NCBI GenBank assembly: GCA_039819565.1
Contig: JBCBRU010000001.1
Span: 1-64,000, forward strand
Length of the DNA: 64,000 bases
Direction: 5' to 3'
DNA from: JAHQVK01 sp039819565
Lineage (GTDB): Bacteria; Myxococcota; Kuafuiibacteriia; Kuafuiibacteriales; Kuafuiibacteriaceae
The position numbers and the translations under genes were made by a program. How positions within the stretch are numbered: position 1 is the stretch's first letter; each line of letters starts with the position of its first letter. The notes below the pieces were generated by a model that saw nothing but the letters and a program-made list of their open reading frames with translations, did no database searches and was not told the DNA's origin. Below, piece by piece: positions 24,101 through 31,855 of this stretch.

Positions 24101-26504
24101 GGGCCTGGGTCAGCTTAGCGACATCCTTCTCACGATCTTGAAGGGCTCGGGACGTGCGCTCGAGCCGAGCGGATGACTCTCCCAGCTCGCTCGTGCGTTG
24201 ATCGAGAACCAGCTGGAGTCGATGGGCTTCATCGACAGCCCGACTTGCCTGTACGCGCAGGCTGTCAATCTCCGCGTCGGCGCGCTGGCGCTCTTGCACT
24301 CCGTGTTCGAAGCTCGTGCGCAACTGCTCGAGCTCCGCCACGAGCTCGGCTCGGTCGCCCTCGACCGAATGTAGAGCCCCCGCGAAGCGCTGGATCTCGG
24401 CATCCTGAACGCTCGCACGCCGAGCGAGCTCCATCTCTAGCGAGCCGATCCGATCCTGAGCCGCGCGAAGCTCCTCGCGGGCGCGCCTGAGGTCCCCTTC
24501 CGCGTCCTCGTAGCGCGCGCGCAACTCCGGGTCCTCCCGAGGTCGGCTCTCGCTGCTCACCAGCTGCGCGCGCAACTCCTCCAGCCCCTTCTCGAGCTCT
24601 CCGCGCCGGTCTTCGAGGCTGCGCTCTCGCGCTTGGGCCTCGTGAAGCGCAGCCTCGAGGGTCGCTCGATCGCGCGCATGCTCCGCCTGGCTCTGGGCGC
24701 CCTGCCGTTCCAGATCCGCACGGGCCTGGGTGAGCCTCTGGACCTCTTCCTCGGTGCCGCCCTTGACCTCTTCGAGGTCGCGCTCGAGCTCCGACACTCG
24801 GCCTTCGAGGGCCGCTCGAATCCGACGCCCTTGCGCCGCTTGAGACTCGGACGAGCTCAGCCGTTCACGAGCCTCGTCAAGCTCGCCTCGGAGTCGAGCA
24901 AGGTCGGATTCGAGCTCCGCGACGGTTTCGTCGGCGGCCCCCGGGCCTGGGCCCACGGAGCGCAACTTATCCTGCAGCTCTCCACGGGCGAGCTCGAGCA
25001 TCTGAAGTCGAGTGGTCTTTTCGGCTACTTCGAGCTCGAGCTCCCGCAACTTCACCGTCCGACGGGCCTCAGCCTCGCGATCGCGATCTTCGCTGCGTCT
25101 CTCCCTTTCGCTGAGCGCGGTCTCGAGATTGCGCACCTGTGCTCGCAACCCCTCAGTCGTTTGCGCATGACGGGCCGCTTGCGCATCGAGACGTAGGGTA
25201 CGCTCGGCAAGCTCCGCCTCCAGAGCGCGAACCTTGTCCTCGAGGGTCACGCCGGACCTCGGGTCAGTGCCTCGACCTCGAAGGCGTGCGACCTCTTGCT
25301 GAAGCTCTCGAATGGCGCTCTGACGAGCATCAAGAAGCGCCGTCAATCGCTCCGTGGCAGCATCGGACGACTCTGGAGAGGGCTCGGCCGGCCCCTTCAG
25401 TCGTGCCTCCGCGGCCGCTCGGGCCTCTCGCTCCGAGGCGAGGGTAGCCTCGATCTCGCGGCGCGCCGTACGCTCGTCGGCGAGCTGCGATTCGACCTCG
25501 GAACGCGCTCGCAGCTCCGACTCCAGCCGCTCCTCGACCTCTCGCGAGGGCTCGATGCGACCCTCGAGCGTCTCCACCTCCACCGGCTCCGGGGTGGGAA
25601 GCGGGGCCGCCTCCACCACCGCCGGAGAGAGAAGGCGGGTCTCGGGAGGGTTCGCCGGTTCGAGATGGGACTCGACGGCGGCTCGGAGCCGCGGCAGGCG
25701 AGCCCCAAGCATCCGCAAGCTCGCCTCCTGCGCGCCGAGCGTGGCCCGAGCATCTCGGAGGGCGTCGGCCAGCCGCTTGAGCGTGGACGCGTCCGCCGTG
25801 CGTCGACCCTCCTGAAACCGCTCTACCTCCGTCCAGGGCACTTCGACGAGCTGGGGTCGATCCAGCAGACGGGCGGGCCCGACCACCACCAAGACCGAGC
25901 TCGGCGAAGCCTCCGCGTCGATTCCGTTGGGTCTGAGACCCTGCGAACCTGCGGGGCGAATCGTGAATCCCACGAATGGGGTCTGATGGTAGAAGGCCGC
26001 GCTCGGGAATCGCGCCCGAATGGCTCGAGTGACCCGCTCGGCGTCGGTTTCCGAGCCGAGGCGGCCTTCGAGGCGGGCGAGAAGACCAGGTCCCGAAGCT
26101 CGGTATCCGAGGACGAAGAGGCCGCCCGCCGCGACGACCCGGCGCGCCTCGCGCAGGAAGGGGTCGGCTCCGAGGGCGGCGACCGACGGCCCGAGATCGG
26201 GGACGAGCAAAACGTCAAAGGCGTCGTCGGGAAAGTCGAGGCGCCCCGGGGGCGCCGTCACCCGCTGGACGGCGTCGGAATGGGGCCCCCCTTGGGCCTC
26301 GGTTTGCACCGAGACCACCGAGCGCGCGCCGGCCTCGACCAAGCGAACCGCGCTGGAGGGGTCTGGAGCCCCGACTTCCAGGACCCTGCGCCCCTCCACC
26401 AAAGGAAGAACCAGGGCGTAGCTGGCCCAGGCTTCGGCGCCGTCGAGCCTCGACGAAGCCCCCGGACTCGAGGCCCGGCTATCGCTCGATCGACTGGAAA
26501 CCAT
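21183..26504 (-). CDS. Giant coiled-coil protein with methyltransferase-like head
   Basis: About 1773 residues. ATG 26504 is preferred over the TTG at 26519 because GGGAG lies eight bases upstream. Residues about 20-195 resemble a class I SAM methyltransferase: RRVLEVGAPDPSSAVRLVEA (motif I region), FPDDAFDVLLVPDL, LREARRVVAAGGLFVLGY. Motif I lacks the usual GxG glycines, so it may be inactive. A Pro/Glu-rich hinge near 290-320 leads to about 1450 residues of almost unbroken Glu/Arg/Ala/Leu heptad-rich coiled coil with short Gly/Pro breaks (near RGRGTDPRSG, VGPGPGAADE, SGGRPPSTDG). This could be a rod over 150 nm long. It is translationally coupled to the JAMM-sulfurylase gene. Cytoskeletal, polar-scaffold or motility roles are conceivable but unproven. 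Confidence 0.85.
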   Translation of the reverse strand: MVSSRSSDSRASSPGASSRLDGAEAWASYALVLPLVEGRRVLEVGAPDPSSAVRLVEAGARSVVSVQTEAQGGPHSDAVQRVTAPPGRLDFPDDAFDVLLVPDLGPSVAALGADPFLREARRVVAAGGLFVLGYRASGPGLLARLEGRLGSETDAERVTRAIRARFPSAAFYHQTPFVGFTIRPAGSQGLRPNGIDAEASPSSVLVVVGPARLLDRPQLVEVPWTEVERFQEGRRTADASTLKRLADALRDARATLGAQEASLRMLGARLPRLRAAVESHLEPANPPETRLLSPAVVEAAPLPTPEPVEVETLEGRIEPSREVEERLESELRARSEVESQLADERTARREIEATLASEREARAAAEARLKGPAEPSPESSDAATERLTALLDARQSAIRELQQEVARLRGRGTDPRSGVTLEDKVRALEAELAERTLRLDAQAARHAQTTEGLRAQVRNLETALSERERRSEDRDREAEARRTVKLRELELEVAEKTTRLQMLELARGELQDKLRSVGPGPGAADETVAELESDLARLRGELDEARERLSSSESQAAQGRRIRAALEGRVSELERDLEEVKGGTEEEVQRLTQARADLERQGAQSQAEHARDRATLEAALHEAQARERSLEDRRGELEKGLEELRAQLVSSESRPREDPELRARYEDAEGDLRRAREELRAAQDRIGSLEMELARRASVQDAEIQRFAGALHSVEGDRAELVAELEQLRTSFEHGVQERQRADAEIDSLRVQASRAVDEAHRLQLVLDQRTSELGESSARLERTSRALQDREKDVAKLTQAQLALGGERRALELTARHMADELERHRERVAVLREERDTLATASSSLAAERDEAHTHVERLEVDLRSAREHRADASETEWVRWARAWNVERSERSTLERRLDQLELTRAQLEDALGRALGEKAEAEAHSSRFAERDARARQEVSRLRTEVDERDERHRALEALLVDTIDSHGALEDALESSEQRQQGLQYELERSRGRVDDLHQDLEIAEARQVPASRALAAARAQLESLGAAERERDESLASLRALRERLDELESEARMARLECVALRAELEERDHQREIASAALPRVRAREEVERSWEALAMAELRAASAEDRSGMAERERRELEARVEAQRHALARFRQAEDRLRLRDMERHEAIRALEDRLSAGRSLVEKLRQQLDAEEARRQEEEAARDGLQAELDRLRADHREAEAERGSSAQALQTLETELIEAKERDTAWRAQVDELEGLVEDERAQQDQLRAAVEELEGELQRSRDQEQASAREIDALKTHELDLMADLAAQEEAVREARLELLARDDELRLAEVPRPSEGREDLESEVADLHVRLNEAATASEETQRRLEEALREERARALQLSNDLAEARRRAAESRRKATQEAEAAHARGDAAARAQLEGARARIADLEQRFSEVASEVETARAEAADKTGALAATERRVDLERERRGAAESELVEAQQEVSEREKEMTQLKDRIAGVTAERDRFAMGLGSTEAAVKRARDRIDALEAELETARGGREPSAAGHREAELQALRGDLEGLRESYSKLELERDEARLEVREVYARATEAERRAEEGQERIKSVEQELAEARKEMHTVSRRLVETEGGAPASADSEALEQARGHLEQARRELEATRADVDRHREAARSALGAQEKLRAALELSEGRVADLQAELAVSGGRPPSTDGGGGSSDEKKRLERELAAVGSERQRLRRLLQTSEQAQVRMERRVAELEGVIDEAERRRSALERELDDKSERLRRLGGRS

Positions 26505-26607
26505 CGACTTCGCTCCCAAGACTCTTTTTTCACGGTCCTAAAGCATTGGGAAGAAACCTCGCGGTCGCCGCCCACCGAAATCGCCGGCAGGTGGCGCGCG
26601 GACCGCC

Positions 26608-27900
26608 TCAGTTCGCCGTGGTTTCGAGTCCGAGTTTCGCGGCGTAGCGGCGCGCCAAACGGGTTTGACGGCTGTCTAGGGGCTGCTCCCGTCCCCGCAC
26701 GAACACGCGTTCCGCCCAGCTCCCGGGCTCGAAGGGATCTCCGGTCCAAACGACGAGGTTGGCCCGTTTGCCCCGTTCGAGACTCCCCATTCGGTCATCA
26801 AAGCCGAAGACTCGGGCCGGGGTCAGCGTGATGGCCTCGAGCGCGAGCTCTGCGGGAAAGCCAGCTCGCACCGCATTTCCGGCCGCGAAGCGCAGGTTTC
26901 CTGCGTTGTGGTTGGAGCGGGCGGCAAGAACGACAGGAACCCCGGCCCGAGCCAGCAGGGCTCCATTGTCCGCCCTTGCGTTTCGCCTTTCGAAGCTCGA
27001 AGGAAGATTTGCGAAAGGATCGACCACGACCGGAATCTTCTCCTCGGCCAAAAAGTCGGCCACCATCCAACCCTCGGAGGCCCCCAGGAGGACGAGATCG
27101 AGGCGGTACTCGTTCGCGAGTTGAACGACCGCGCGGACATCCGCAGCTCGATGGACCTCGATGACGGCCGGCATCCTTCCTTGCAAGACCGGTACGGCGG
27201 CCGCGAGATCGAGCCTCCCGGCGGACATCGAATATAGCCCTCTTCGTCGATACAGCGCCTCACTTGTCCGGTAGGTACGTACATCGTCGAGAAACTCCTC
27301 GAAGCGATGCATCGCGGACAGGCGGCTGCCGCCGACGGCGGCCGCGCCCTTTTCGCCGAGACGCACACAAAGGGCCACCAAACCCTCAAACGAGGTCGGC
27401 GCCGCCGGATCCCGGCCGTCGAGAAGGTCGAAGAAACCGGCCCGGCCGCTCACGAGCCCCCCTTCCGGGGCGCTGATCACCGAAGTCACGCCGTGACGTC
27501 GCGCGACGCCCACGAGCGTCGAGTCGAGGTCGAAGGCCCGGTCCGCCCGCACCGCAGCGCGAATGGGATGGTCGACCTCAGGCCGAGCATCATTACTTTG
27601 GGGCTCGAGCCCAACTTCCAGGAGTCCCAGCTGGGTATCCGCGGCAATGAGCCCCGGCGTGATGATTCGGCCCGACACATCGATCGTGCGCGCATCCCCC
27701 GGAACCGCGACGTCCACTCCCAGCTCCGCAATCCGCCCGTCCCGAATGAGGACGGTGCCCTTCTCGATGGGAGGCTGAGAAACAGGCACCACACGAGCGC
27801 CTACGAGGGCGACATCACCTGGAGCGGCCAGAGCCGGGTTCGAGGTCGACAGGAGGAGCCCGGTGATCGCCACAGCGGCCTTGGTCTTCGAAACTTTCAC
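26608..27900 (-). CDS. Exported amidohydrolase-like protein with degenerate metal site
   Basis: 430 residues with a signal peptide (AVAITGLLLSTSNPALA, cleavage near 25). The composite fold of imidazolonepropionase-type amidohydrolases is clear: VALVGARVVPVS, VLIRDGRIAELG, VDVSGRIITPGLI-type strand (TIDVSGRIITPGLI), and C-terminal LTPARVFGFDDRMGSLERGK with RANLVVWTGDPFEPG. The metal-binding HxH after GLI is replaced by AADTQ (Asp88, Gln90 at the His positions), and the late active-site Asp lies in an altered LAARSNHNAG. Hydrolytic activity is therefore doubtful. It overlaps the upstream intact paralogue by 4 bp (ATGA), which suggests a heteromeric pair or regulatory pseudoenzyme. Confidence 0.82.
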   Translation of the reverse strand: MKVSKTKAAVAITGLLLSTSNPALAAPGDVALVGARVVPVSQPPIEKGTVLIRDGRIAELGVDVAVPGDARTIDVSGRIITPGLIAADTQLGLLEVGLEPQSNDARPEVDHPIRAAVRADRAFDLDSTLVGVARRHGVTSVISAPEGGLVSGRAGFFDLLDGRDPAAPTSFEGLVALCVRLGEKGAAAVGGSRLSAMHRFEEFLDDVRTYRTSEALYRRRGLYSMSAGRLDLAAAVPVLQGRMPAVIEVHRAADVRAVVQLANEYRLDLVLLGASEGWMVADFLAEEKIPVVVDPFANLPSSFERRNARADNGALLARAGVPVVLAARSNHNAGNLRFAAGNAVRAGFPAELALEAITLTPARVFGFDDRMGSLERGKRANLVVWTGDPFEPGSWAERVFVRGREQPLDSRQTRLARRYAAKLGLETTAN

Positions 27901-29405
27901 TGGAGGACCTCCACCGAAGTACCGACGTCGAAGTCGCTCTTCGTTTCGCGGGGCTTGGAGCGGTCATGAACCACCACCCCGTCGACCATGACCACGTCCG
28001 CTCGGGCGTAGATCGATAGAGGGAGACGGTCCCAGATAACGATGTCCGCCATCTTGCCCTCCTCGAGGGTACCCGTTCGGTCATCGATACCCAGAGCCAC
28101 CGCCGGATTACGGGTCATCCAGGTGATCGCCTGATCCTCAGTGACGTTTAGCCCGAGACGACGACCTGCATGCAGCGCTTTCGCCGCGTCCTGATTGAGA
28201 CGCTGAACGCCGATAGGACTGTCGGAGTGAATGATGGGTTGCCCGCCGGCAACTTGAATCAGGGCGGCGTTCTCCTCTACTGCGTCGTAAGCCTCGAGCT
28301 TGAAGCCCCACCAGTCCGACCAGATAGATGCCGAAACCCCTCGCGCCGCGAGAACATCCGCTATCTTGTAAGCTTCGGTTGCGTGATGAAAAGAGGCCAC
28401 GGTGTATCCGAGCTCATCAGCCAGGGCCAGCATGAGAAGCATCTCGTCTGCCCTATAGCAGTGAATATGAACCCTAATCTCCCCCGCCATGACCGCGGCG
28501 AGAGTCTCAGCCCCAAGATCCCGCGGCGGGGCGACGGGCTCATCGCCCGGGCCATCGGCCGCGGGGTCGGCCTTGGCCCTTTCGAGCCTCTGAGCCCAGG
28601 CCACCCGTTTCTGTTCATACCGGCGGACCTTGTCGGCGTAGGCCTTAGCCTGCAGGAAAGCTTGCCGAAGCTTGTAGGCACTGCCCATCCTGGACATCGG
28701 TTGCCGGCCTTTCGAGCCGTACACTCGCTTCGGATTCTCTCCGCAGGCCATCTTCAGGCCAAAAGGGGCGCCCGGAAAGCGCATCGCCCGGGCCTCTCGC
28801 CGGGGACGCAGCTTTAGGACCGTGGACCGTCCACCGATGACATTCCCGCTTCCCGGGAGGATCTGGACGGTGGTCACTCCACCCGCAATCGCGTCGTCCA
28901 GAGCAGGGTCCTGCGGCCAAAATGCGTGCTCGGCGAACACGTAGGCCGTCGTGGGATCTGTCATCTCGTTGCCGTCCGCGTGAGCAGCCACGCCCGGCGA
29001 GGCGTACACCCCCATGTGAGAGTGGGTATCGATGAGCCCCGGCGTGACGAAACGCCCCTGTGCATCGACGACCCGCGCCCCCTCGGGCACCTCGACCTCT
29101 GCCCGAGCCCCTACCGCCGCGATCAAGCCGTCGCGGAGCACAAGCGTTCCGTCGGGGATGCGTTTGCCCGTCCCCAGCAAAAGGGTCCCGCCCACCACTG
29201 CCGTGACCCCGGGGGCGACCGGCGCGGCCCCCAGGACGGCCTTCTCCTCCACTTGCGGCGCGGGGTGACCGATGGCCTCCGGGATCATCCGCGGCCCTTC
29301 CTTCGCCGTCGCCCGACCCGTCGCGCAGCTAAACGAAGACGCAGCCGCAATACAGACTGCGAGCTGGACAACTCCTCGACTCCGGCGAGCCACGGGAAGC
29401 TTCAT
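27897..29405 (-). CDS. Amidohydrolase lipoprotein (imidazolonepropionase-like)
   Basis: 502 residues. The signal ends in SSFSC, so Cys27 is a likely lipidation site and the protein is envelope-anchored. The metallo-dependent hydrolase motifs are intact: GLIDTHSHMG (His128, His130), IRVHIHCYRADE, ASFHHATEAY and PIIHSDSPIG with the catalytic Asp. The C-terminal composite domain is GTLEEGKMADIVIWD. A charged insertion of about 60 residues (near 230-290, KVRRYEQKRVAWAQRL) is unusual. The substrate could be a peptide, a cyclic imide or an amide, as in secreted homologues; it cannot be told. It is the upstream partner of the degenerate paralogue. Confidence 0.85.
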   Translation of the reverse strand: MKLPVARRSRGVVQLAVCIAAASSFSCATGRATAKEGPRMIPEAIGHPAPQVEEKAVLGAAPVAPGVTAVVGGTLLLGTGKRIPDGTLVLRDGLIAAVGARAEVEVPEGARVVDAQGRFVTPGLIDTHSHMGVYASPGVAAHADGNEMTDPTTAYVFAEHAFWPQDPALDDAIAGGVTTVQILPGSGNVIGGRSTVLKLRPRREARAMRFPGAPFGLKMACGENPKRVYGSKGRQPMSRMGSAYKLRQAFLQAKAYADKVRRYEQKRVAWAQRLERAKADPAADGPGDEPVAPPRDLGAETLAAVMAGEIRVHIHCYRADEMLLMLALADELGYTVASFHHATEAYKIADVLAARGVSASIWSDWWGFKLEAYDAVEENAALIQVAGGQPIIHSDSPIGVQRLNQDAAKALHAGRRLGLNVTEDQAITWMTRNPAVALGIDDRTGTLEEGKMADIVIWDRLPLSIYARADVVMVDGVVVHDRSKPRETKSDFDVGTSVEVLQ

Positions 29406-29527
29406 GTCGAATCAACGCTATCTGACGCCGCGCTGGGCGACCAGCCCAGAGGTTGGCGCGCCGAAGCACATCTTGCAGCAGTATCGAGAGGGACATAGCG
29501 TAGCTCGCGTCCCCGAGGGTCATCACC

Positions 29528-30778
29528 ATGCAACGTCACCACACTGAGCGTCCATCCCGCCCCCAGGGCCTGCCGAGAGCTGCAACCTGCGTGGGACTCG
29601 TACTTTTCGCCCTCGCCTGTGGCGACGACGGTAGCGAGCCCGTCGACTTAGGGAGCAGTCCCCTCGACGCCGGCACCTCGCTCGACCTCGGGACCGCGGC
29701 CGACGCCGGGGCTCCGGATTTCGGGAACTCCGCGGATGCCGGCGCGGCCGACGCGTCAGCTCCCTTCGATGCCGGCTACTACTGCACGATGAACGGGGAA
29801 ACCGAGGTCGACGGCCAGCCCGTACCCGTGCCTGAGGCCTCCGAGGCCCCGAGGGCCGGAGACAACCCGGCTCTCGTCTCGTGTATCGACCGTCAGGTCG
29901 AACCCTTCTCCAACCGCCGAGCGGTGTGCTTCACCCAGTGCGCCGAGTTTTTTGGACTCGCTCCTACACCCGAGCAGGTTCGCGAGCTCGAGATTGCCGT
30001 CTTCACTTCCACCGACCTCGACGGGGCTCGAGTCGATCCGAGCTATGATTTCGTCACGCGGCGCGAGCGAAGCCCGACCGCGGTGCTCGGCGTGGGCTCC
30101 CGCGTCGTCGCTACCCAGGCTCCCCAGTGCGAGAGCGGTTATCAGGTCGAGGTGGGTTTCCTGAACCTCGGCAGCGAAATGACGACCGAGACGGAATACG
30201 TCCTTCGGATCCGAAGTCGGGCGCTCACCAATCCGACGTGGGCCACCACCTACGTTTGGGACTTCGTCCGGAGACTGGACGAGGCCAACCAAATCGGGGC
30301 GGTGTGCAGCAACGACGAAACCCGAATTCCCGAGCGCGGCACGGCCTTCCCCATCGTTTCGGCCGCGGTGCTCAGCCAAGCGGTCCAGGCGACCTCGGCC
30401 AACGTCGTCGGAGCGGAGGACCTCTTCGACGGACAAGGTCATGGCTACGCCTACGTCGAGACGCGAGATTGCTCCTCTTCCGGAGCCTTGGCGTCCAACC
30501 TGACGGTTGGACTCGCACCAGCCCCCGTGCTCGGAAGCTACGTTCTGGACACCGGCGCGCTCGATACCACCGCTACCGATACGACCGGCCGGGGTCTGTA
30601 CCTGGCCCTCGGCGTGGGCTCCACAACGAGCACCACCGGCTCCGAGGTTCGAGCCGCCGTCGGTATCAACCGAGAGGGGGCCTGCACGGAGGGCTTCGGC
30701 GGCCAGACCTTCTCGGTCTTTCCGGACTCCGTCACCTTCGTGCGAACCGGACGCGAGACCACGATTCAGACGCGCTGA
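29528..30778 (+). CDS. Lipoprotein with Asp/Gly/Ala linker, unknown
   Basis: 416 residues. The signal is long, ending in VLFALAC (Cys31 lipidated). Residues about 32-85 form a low-complexity linker of repeated DLG, DAG and ADA units. The globular part starts at YYCTMNGETEVDGQPVP and has paired cysteines (CIDRQ, CFTQCAEF, CESGY, CSNDE, CSSSG, CEGF-like ACTEGF), with many predicted beta strands (YQVEVGFLNLGSEMTTETEY, ATTYVWDFVRRLDEANQ). No domain recognised. It is divergent from the amidohydrolase pair (122 bp between starts) and convergent with the next lipoprotein (12 bp between stops). Confidence 0.7.
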   Translation: MQRHHTERPSRPQGLPRAATCVGLVLFALACGDDGSEPVDLGSSPLDAGTSLDLGTAADAGAPDFGNSADAGAADASAPFDAGYYCTMNGETEVDGQPVPVPEASEAPRAGDNPALVSCIDRQVEPFSNRRAVCFTQCAEFFGLAPTPEQVRELEIAVFTSTDLDGARVDPSYDFVTRRERSPTAVLGVGSRVVATQAPQCESGYQVEVGFLNLGSEMTTETEYVLRIRSRALTNPTWATTYVWDFVRRLDEANQIGAVCSNDETRIPERGTAFPIVSAAVLSQAVQATSANVVGAEDLFDGQGHGYAYVETRDCSSSGALASNLTVGLAPAPVLGSYVLDTGALDTTATDTTGRGLYLALGVGSTTSTTGSEVRAAVGINREGACTEGFGGQTFSVFPDSVTFVRTGRETTIQTR

Positions 30779-30790
30779 GCCCCTCGGCGC

Positions 30791-31585
30791 TCAGGGGGGC
30801 GGCGCTCGCATAGGCGCACCGAACAAGCGGACGGGGCCCGTCCCGGGGGCCCCCGAGACGTGAGGCGTACACGTGACCCCGAGCGGAGTCGTGCTGGCCC
30901 GAGAATCTCCGAAGCCGTAGACGAGAAGGAGCACCTCGACGCCGGCGCCGAAGCTCCCGAAGGTGAACGTGAACGTCTGGCCGCCCTGAGAGATCGTGAT
31001 CAGGCGAGACGTCATGACGTTGAGACAGCTGCCCGAGAGGTCGAAGGAGGACCGAATGACGTCATCACAGGTGAGACGCACGCCTCCGGAGCTCTGCTGG
31101 GCCATGACCACGCCCACCAGGGACCGAAGTTCCGTAAAGAAGCTCCCTTCGACCTGAAATCCCACTTCCTGCACGTCCCCAACCTCGAGCGTCGGGGGCA
31201 TCTCGCACCGCCCTTGAACGCAAAGCGTCCGGTGATCGGGCGGACAAAAATCGCAGTTGGTGGGCGCAGGCCGCTCGGTTCCGCAAGCTCGAGCCTCGAC
31301 GCAGCGACTTCCAACTGGGGCACACAGATCCACCACGCCCGTGTCGGGCGGGCCGAGATCCCGAGGGAGGCCGGTGTCCGGAGCTCCCATGTCCGGGTCG
31401 GGGACCTCCCCGAGGTCCACGGGCCCCGTATCGGGCGCTCCCAGATCCTCGATCACGCCCGTGTCCACCAGAGGGGTCCCGGTGTCCAAAGCTCCCGGAG
31501 CCGGCTCCGAAGGACTCGAAGAGCAAGCCGTGACCGCCCCTAGGAGCAGGGTAGCGAATCCTCGGCGCGCGACGCGAAGCAACAT
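30791..31585 (-). CDS. Lipoprotein with Asp/Thr/Gly-Pro linker, unknown
   Basis: 264 residues. Lipobox LGAVTAC (Cys21). A linker of about 65 residues repeats LDTG, DTG and PDTG units (DTGTPLVDTGVIEDLGAPD), a style shared with the other lipoproteins here. A Cys cluster follows (LCAPVGSRCVEARACG, CDFCPPDHRTLCVQGRC), then a beta-rich domain (VGDVQEVGFQVEGSFFTEL, QGGQTFTFTFGSFGAGVEVL). Function unknown. tRNA-Arg lies just upstream on the same strand. Confidence 0.68.
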   Translation of the reverse strand: MLLRVARRGFATLLLGAVTACSSSPSEPAPGALDTGTPLVDTGVIEDLGAPDTGPVDLGEVPDPDMGAPDTGLPRDLGPPDTGVVDLCAPVGSRCVEARACGTERPAPTNCDFCPPDHRTLCVQGRCEMPPTLEVGDVQEVGFQVEGSFFTELRSLVGVVMAQQSSGGVRLTCDDVIRSSFDLSGSCLNVMTSRLITISQGGQTFTFTFGSFGAGVEVLLLVYGFGDSRASTTPLGVTCTPHVSGAPGTGPVRLFGAPMRAPPP

Positions 31586-31600
31586 GTGAGTGAGGGGGGA

Positions 31601-31673
31601 CGCGAATGGCAGGGCTCGAACCTGCGGCCTTTGGCTTCGGAGGCCAACGCTCTTCCAACTGAGCTACATCCGC
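31601..31673 (-). tRNA. tRNA-Arg (CCG anticodon)
   Basis: The minus strand folds as a complete cloverleaf: acceptor GCGGATG with CATTCGC (one G-U), D arm GCTC...GAGC, anticodon stem TTGGC/GCCAA with loop CTCCGAA giving anticodon CCG (reads CGG, Arg), five-base variable loop AGGCC and T arm GCAGG-TTCGAGC-CCTGC. Length is 73 with a G discriminator. CCA is not encoded, so CCA addition by nucleotidyltransferase is expected. Confidence 0.93.
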
Positions 31674-31855
31674 TTGGAGGGCGGGAAGTAACAAACCCGG
31701 CGACGGCTCGCAACCGTTTGCCTCCTCGCGTTCGAGCCTTGAACGGACCGTCTCGCGTCCCGCCCCCCGCGCCAAGACCTGCAGCCGCGCCGTGCGCGCA
31801 CGCGGTCCGACCCTCTCCGGTTGTTCACCGTGCCCCTGGGTGGTGCCATCGATAC

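Noticed and set aside
20656..26831. Several long plus-strand open frames antisense to the coiled-coil gene
   Set aside because: High GC and heptad codon use keep the complementary strand open; the encoded proteins have no domains and no credible starts.
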